Assembly: GCA_964611895.1 (NCBI GenBank)
Contig: CAZTDN010000003.1
Span: forward strand, 62,001 to 126,000
DNA: 64,000 nt
Source: JAIEOG01 sp964611895
Lineage (GTDB): Bacteria; Bdellovibrionota; FAC87; UBA2466
Direction of reading: 5' to 3'
Of this stretch, positions 61,087-64,000 are shown in pieces. Under the pieces are notes generated by a model, which was given only the letters and a program-made list of their open reading frames with translations, did not search any database and was not told the DNA's origin. The position numbers and the translations under genes are program-made. Position 1 is the first letter of the stretch; the number at the start of each line of letters is the position of its first letter.

Positions 61087-62037
61087 TTATTTTTTGTCGG
61101 GTCGGGTTTGCGGGGGTGGAACGGGAGCTGACCTAGGAGAGCTGGGATCGGATGGTTTGGGGTTATGGCCGGGAGGAGTTCGGTGGAGATTCCCCACTCG
61201 CCCGGCTTGGTAGCGCAAATAGCCGGTAGTATCGGAAAGCACTTCTCTAGCCACATTTGCCATGGACGCCGCTTTCGCCGGGGCCATGATGATCGTAGTA
61301 ACTGCGGCGGGGCCAAGCGAGCCGGCCATTGCAGCAAGTCCGCTTCCGATAAGCGATCTCACGATTAGAGGCGTGCCGATCATGGCGAGAGCGATGATGA
61401 CGTTCAAAATGATGACCGTGAGGTAGTTACCGTCCGCCATATATGCGTTTCCGAAGGGAAGCGCAGTAAGCATCGCTGAGAGCACCGACCACACGATGTT
61501 CCAGCTTGCTACTTCGATAAGGCTTCGAAACAAGTTTAGTGTGATCTTGGGTGAAAACAGGTGAAAGAGCAGAACAATAGGACTGATAAGAAGCAGGAAT
61601 ACCCAACTGAAATGGTAGAGCGCCACCATCAAATAGCGAGCGATGTACAAGAGTAAGTACGAGAGGAATGACAGGACGGCGATTAAGAGATCGTTGATCC
61701 CGATAATTATTGAAGTAACTGAGAGCGTGTACCCTTCGGCTTTCTTCGCTGCCATTGTCATTACGCTATCGAGACCGCTCATGTCGCTGATTTTGGCAGC
61801 CAGTCCGTTGGATAGAGCGAGGATCGTGTCCGTGATCTCTTGAAAACCGACAAGTAAGAGCGTCGCGATGATCGCCCGTTTGAACGATTCGAGAAAATCA
61901 GGGCTTCCCTGGGGGCTCTTGAACCAGTTGATGACCAGCGAGAGCGCGAAGAAGACCGGCAGACAGAGGTAAAAGACCTCCCGAAACTCTCTGTGAAGCC
62001 TTGTTGCCAGTTCTCCCAGCAGCGCAAAACTTTCCAT
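61087..62037 (-). CDS. VirB6/TrbL-like polytopic membrane protein
   Basis: 316 residues. About six to seven hydrophobic segments, including VFYLCLPVFFALSLVINWF, AIIATLLLVGFQEI, SLIEVASWNIVWSVLSAMLTALPF and LTVIILNVIIALAMIGTPLIV. The LIEVASWNIVWSVLSAMLTA stretch and the SGLGAAMAGSLG-like end are typical of TrbL/VirB6. A proline-rich cytoplasmic tail follows (HNPKPSDPSSPRSAPVPPPQ). ATG 62037 has GAGGAGCAATC just upstream; the longer frame is rejected. It is the inner-membrane part of the transfer channel. Confidence 0.8.
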   Translation of the reverse strand: MESFALLGELATRLHREFREVFYLCLPVFFALSLVINWFKSPQGSPDFLESFKRAIIATLLLVGFQEITDTILALSNGLAAKISDMSGLDSVMTMAAKKAEGYTLSVTSIIIGINDLLIAVLSFLSYLLLYIARYLMVALYHFSWVFLLLISPIVLLFHLFSPKITLNLFRSLIEVASWNIVWSVLSAMLTALPFGNAYMADGNYLTVIILNVIIALAMIGTPLIVRSLIGSGLAAMAGSLGPAAVTTIIMAPAKAASMANVAREVLSDTTGYLRYQAGRVGNLHRTPPGHNPKPSDPSSPRSAPVPPPQTRPDKK

Positions 62038-62097
62038 GATTGCTCCTCGTTCCACGCCGGATTCCCCCCTCCTTCTTGGCGAAGGGGGAACCGTCGT

Positions 62098-62241
62098 ATG
62101 AAACAAAGTAAAAGTTCGTTTTCAGTTCGCTTTCAGATCCGCTGGGAGAAGATCGGCAAGGCGTCTTGGTTCGACTGGAGGTTCATTGCCACCGTCTTAG
62201 TGCTGGTTCTTCGCCTCGTTGCGGGCTTGGTGGGGAAGTGA
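62098..62241 (+). CDS. 47-residue membrane peptide on the opposite strand
   Basis: This frame fills most of the 204-base space between the VirB5- and VirB6-like genes. ATG 62098 has GAAGGGGGAA about nine bases upstream. The peptide is basic and ends in one hydrophobic span (FIATVLVLVLRLVAGLVG). Its stop touches the convergent VirB5-like stop. It may encode a small entry-exclusion or regulatory peptide, but small frames of this kind arise by chance. The leader also holds a hairpin TTCCCCC/GGGGGAA. Confidence 0.35.
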   Translation: MKQSKSSFSVRFQIRWEKIGKASWFDWRFIATVLVLVLRLVAGLVGK

Positions 62242-62943
62242 TCAGTTACCGCTGAGCGCAGGTAACTTGTACTCGGGCTTTAGACTGCCAAAGGCTTTTG
62301 CCAGGCCGTCGTACTGGACCCGAAACTGCTCGGAGCCGAGCTTTTCTTTGCGGTTGTTCAGAGCCAATTGCTCGCTCTGAAGTTTAAGCATTGCGGCATT
62401 CGTCCTGAGCACCTGATTCATCACATGGATGAGAACCCCCATAGATTGAGCTGTGAGCTTCTCCGCTCCCTGGGGACTCACTACGCGTGCGTAGTCTTTA
62501 ATCCGCTCGGCCTCGGGGTCGATCTGGTCGGCGTACCGAAATGCTTCGTTGTGGAGGTTGATCGCTTCGGCGGCACTTCGGTCCATTGTCTGCTGCATCC
62601 GGGAGTCGCCAGTTTTTGGTACTCCACCATAGAGTTGTTCAATAACGGCCATCGCCTGCTCCGCCCCTTGCAAGTCGGAGAGTACGCCGGGCGAAAGCTT
62701 TTGGTTCATGGTTTTGGCGATGCTCATTGCGTCCTGGAGTCCGCGATTGATGTCGCGGATGTAGTTTAGGGTGTCCTTTCCGGTTCCGATGATGTCTCGA
62801 AGCTGTGAAATTTGTTGCAGGGTATTGGCGACGATTTCGATAAGCAGCGGAATATCGCCACCCCAAAAGTCGGCGTAAGCCGGAGTGGAACGCAGTGAAC
62901 AGACAAGCAGTACGGATAAGAAGAGGGTCTTAATTGTTTTCAT
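62242..62943 (-). CDS. VirB5/TrbJ-like pilus-tip protein
   Basis: 233 residues. MKTIKTLFLSVLLVCSLRSTPAYA is a signal peptide. The mature part is helical: IPLLIEIVANTLQQISQLRDIIGTGKDTLNYIRDINRGLQDAM at the start and QVLRTNAAMLKLQSEQLALNNRKEKL near the end, matching the TrbJ/VirB5 pattern of long antiparallel helices. ATG 62943 follows GGAGG and shares a base with the VirB4 stop (TGATG). It should be periplasmic or at the pilus tip. Confidence 0.75.
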   Translation of the reverse strand: MKTIKTLFLSVLLVCSLRSTPAYADFWGGDIPLLIEIVANTLQQISQLRDIIGTGKDTLNYIRDINRGLQDAMSIAKTMNQKLSPGVLSDLQGAEQAMAVIEQLYGGVPKTGDSRMQQTMDRSAAEAINLHNEAFRYADQIDPEAERIKDYARVVSPQGAEKLTAQSMGVLIHVMNQVLRTNAAMLKLQSEQLALNNRKEKLGSEQFRVQYDGLAKAFGSLKPEYKLPALSGN

Positions 62944-64000
62944 CACTTTCCTCCCGCAGTTCCATACGGATAGGTTTCACTCAATTCATAGATATGTTCG
63001 GCCAGTGATTTATCCGGGGACGCAACGCGAGCGTCTTCGAGTAGTTGGTTATCGGCTGCATCGCTCGTTGCAAGCCAATACTCCACGGGTGTTGGGTGAA
63101 TCTGGATTACCGTCCGTGCCTCGTTGCTCATGAGAAACGCTTCGGAGTAGCGGCCTTTCGCTTGCCGCAAGGAGCCGATAAGGCTCATCTCCTGATCGTT
63201 GAGCTTCAGGAGTTCTCTGATGGGTTTCAGATCCCCACGTTGAAGGAGCACGAACTTGGTCGCCGTGTTGGACAGAATCGCACTGCCGATAGGACTCGCA
63301 ACGATTTCCTCAAGTCCCTGGGTAATGAATGTGATTCCAGAACCCGTTTTTCGAAGGGTGCGAACGCAATACTCCATGAATCGCTGGCTTCCACGGCTCT
63401 TCAAGAGTTCCCAGCACTCATCCATGAGGATCTGCTTTCGTTTCCCCTTAGTGTTCTCCACTCGGCCCAGAATGAAATCCGTGATGATGAGAATCATAGC
63501 GGCCTGGAGATCGGGGTACGAAGACAGCCCCTTCAGATCGAAGACAACAAAACCCGAGGAGAGATCGAGCGTGCTCTTGGCGTCCAGAAGACGGCCATAG
63601 GGTCTTTCTCCGGTCCACGGGTAAAGCATCTTGGCATAGTTGCGAAGGCTTCGATCTTGCGATTTCTCAAGGACCGCAACGAGGTCGCTCATAATCGGAT
63701 CAGAACCCTTCGTCTTTCGTGCCGTGGCGTAGGTTTCCATCACGGCTTCTTCAAGAAGGCTCTTATCGAGTTTGGGAAGTTTGTCTCCGTCCTCATCGGT
63801 CAAAAGGTTCTCCAGAAATGACAGGATGAACTTGATCTTTTGCGGTGAGGGCTCGGTTACTCCGCTTGGAAGTTCCAACGGGTTGATGGTCTTACACGTT
63901 TCACTTCCGCGAGGCGGGGAAATCTCGATGTACTGACCACCGAGAAATTCGCACAACTTTCGATAGGAACCACCGATGTCGATAATAAAAACCAGTGGTT
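62943..64000 (-). CDS. VirB4/TraC-like ATPase, C-terminal part
   Basis: 352 visible residues, cut by the window edge. The left part reads VFIIDIGGSYRKLCEFLGGQYIEI, the region just after Walker A in TraC/VirB4. Later come YPWTGERPYGRLLD, SSGFVVFDLKGLSSYPDLQAAM, Walker B QILMDECWELLKS, and RKTGSGITFITQGLEEIVAS with SNTATKFVLLQRGD. This is the inner-membrane ATPase that powers pilus assembly and transfer. The next gene (VirB5-like) starts within its stop. The 5' end and Walker A lie beyond base 64000. Confidence 0.93.
   Translation of the reverse strand, partial: PLVFIIDIGGSYRKLCEFLGGQYIEISPPRGSETCKTINPLELPSGVTEPSPQKIKFILSFLENLLTDEDGDKLPKLDKSLLEEAVMETYATARKTKGSDPIMSDLVAVLEKSQDRSLRNYAKMLYPWTGERPYGRLLDAKSTLDLSSGFVVFDLKGLSSYPDLQAAMILIITDFILGRVENTKGKRKQILMDECWELLKSRGSQRFMEYCVRTLRKTGSGITFITQGLEEIVASPIGSAILSNTATKFVLLQRGDLKPIRELLKLNDQEMSLIGSLRQAKGRYSEAFLMSNEARTVIQIHPTPVEYWLATSDAADNQLLEDARVASPDKSLAEHIYELSETYPYGTAGGK

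Noticed and set aside
1..64000. CRISPR arrays, rRNA genes, intact insertion sequences
   Set aside because: No regularly spaced repeats, rRNA segments or transposase with terminal inverted repeats were seen on reading both strands. Very short or diverged copies could be missed without a search.

Overview
The window looks like a draft chromosome piece from a Bdellovibrionota/Oligoflexia-type Gram-negative bacterium. This is an inference from intermediate GC, many exported proteins and small lipoproteins, dense ATGA-coupled operons, and the mix of eukaryotic-type NADP isocitrate dehydrogenase, MacAB-TolC and hybrid histidine kinases with a C-terminal receiver. No 16S gene is present to settle it. 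A run of 37 Ns (55930-55966) shows a scaffolded assembly.

Layout. 1-7448: the metF 3' end, an MFS transporter, a repair-flavoured trio (membrane protein, MsrA, AlkD-like), a DUF819 membrane protein, and a hybrid histidine kinase coupled to a VanX-like dipeptidase. 7614-13313: a tightly coupled five-gene operon of a cupin/heme-oxygenase-like enzyme, a GNAT-like acyltransferase, a periplasmic binding protein, a second hybrid histidine kinase and an EamA transporter. This is the best candidate for an undescribed make/export/sense circuit. 13282-18517: an alpha/beta hydrolase, a CRP-type regulator, a GST, a small accessory patch (recombinase remnant, HigBA toxin-antitoxin, small ORF) ending at a tRNA-Val(CAC) gene whose 3' end is partly duplicated, and a methyltransferase. 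18518-30535: a sulfotransferase-like gene, then a TolC-MacA-MacB operon running into two unknown exported proteins (one TPR/CHAT-like), and an exported deiminase-fold enzyme coupled to a MATE exporter. 30605-37715: exported proteins of unknown role, a divergent MBOAT/SGNH pair typical of envelope O-acylation, a cytochrome-like protein and a membrane methyltransferase-like protein.

37738-46023: a minus-strand operon of 2OG-Fe(II) oxygenase, aldehyde dehydrogenase, osmoprotectant-type ABC transporter (binding domain fused N-terminal to the permease) and MFS transporter. It faces a divergent methylaspartate ammonia-lyase, with icd convergent to the latter. 46098-52834: a lipoprotein, exported PLD, lysophospholipase-like hydrolase, radical SAM/SPASM protein, HEAT-like exported protein and another exported protein.

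52971-64000: tmRNA (ssrA), whose 3' end is the left boundary of an integrative conjugative element. The element carries a large serine recombinase whose last codons lie antisense inside ssrA, a ribbon-helix-helix protein, a nested inverted-repeat region (candidate oriT) next to an assembly gap, a replication-relaxation protein, and a type IV secretion set (glycine-zipper lipoprotein, VirD4, VirB10, VirB9, VirB8, VirB6, VirB5, VirB4). It runs off the right edge.
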